Assembly: GCA_002410065.1 (NCBI GenBank)
Contig: DHQB01000019.1
Span: 1 to 64,000 of the forward strand
Origin: Bacteroidales bacterium UBA5349
GTDB lineage: Bacteria > Bacteroidota > Bacteroidia > Bacteroidales > Tenuifilaceae
Direction: 5' to 3'
DNA: 64,000 nt
The position numbers were made by a program, and so were the translations under genes. The notes beneath the pieces are model-generated. The model had not been told where the DNA came from. It searched no databases and saw nothing but the letters and a program-made list of their open reading frames with translations. Shown in pieces: positions 64,000-64,000 of the stretch (the first letter of the stretch is position 1; every line of letters begins with the position of its first letter).

Positions 64000-64000
64000 T

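Noticed and set aside
1..64000. CRISPR arrays, tRNA or rRNA genes, transposases, prophage
   Set aside because: No regularly spaced repeats, cloverleaf sequences or matching proteins were seen on reading. A tRNA scan and a mobile-element search would be needed to exclude small or degraded ones.

Overview
The window is about 64 kb of AT-rich chromosome from a Gram-negative, probably anaerobic or fermentative member of the Bacteroidota (Bacteroidales-like). Evidence for this placement: promoters of the Bacteroides type (TTTG, 19-20 bp, TAnnTTTG); few Shine-Dalgarno sites; TonB-dependent receptor and Kdo synthesis (outer membrane); a two-component-type propeller sensor; a Bacteroides/Porphyromonas-like tryptophanase; a ptb-buk pair; and a small protein resembling the iron-only hydrogenase system regulator. 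No rRNA, tRNA, CRISPR array, transposase or prophage was seen, so this looks like ordinary core chromosome with a few irregular intergenic stretches.

Layout. 0.2-4.3 kb: a DUF3267-like membrane metallopeptidase and an ackA-ptb-buk acyl-phosphate operon. 4.5-12.8 kb: a secreted PEGA/sulfatase-modifying-factor-fold protein, a fused FAD/Fe-S dehydrogenase, and a large propeller-SpoIIE phosphatase that sits behind an orphan sucD. 13.8-17.9 kb: a glycerol module, with a DeoR-type regulator divergent from glycerol-3-phosphate dehydrogenase and glycerol kinase. 18-29 kb: fabG, a Cache-HAMP-GAF-PAS sensor without an output domain, outer-membrane proteins, rarA, kdsA, a hybrid histidine kinase and cardiolipin synthase. 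29-38 kb: small lipoproteins, two hotdog thioesterases, mobA, a FetAB-type ABC exporter, a PLP racemase with a GNAT partner, and an M3 peptidase. 38-42 kb: a CAP-domain protein and a stress group (coiled-coil protein, HdeD-like protein, Hsp20). 42.5-49 kb: an AddB-like nuclease/helicase-fold protein, a cluster of palindromic repeats, and a DUF1538 membrane protein coupled to a protein with three PII-like domains. 49-52.8 kb: TrkH with a HAMP partner, and tryptophanase behind a leader that looks like an attenuator. 53-57 kb: a REC-kinase and a cbpA-cbpM chaperone pair set in long repeat-bearing non-coding DNA. 57-64 kb: DUF2339 and M28 peptidase genes, then a TonB receptor coupled to the small hydrogenase-regulator-like protein.

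The genes suggest amino-acid and glycerol fermentation: tryptophanase, GlpK/GlpD, and acyl-CoA conversion to acyl phosphates and ATP by Ptb/Buk and AckA. Around this sits a large investment in sensing (two hybrid kinases, a propeller-SpoIIE protein and two sensors without output domains). The best candidates for undescribed biology are the tnaA leader, the DUF1538/triple-PII pair, the receptor/hydrogenase-regulator operon with a palindrome at its predicted transcription start, and the three-copy palindromic element at 45.5 kb.
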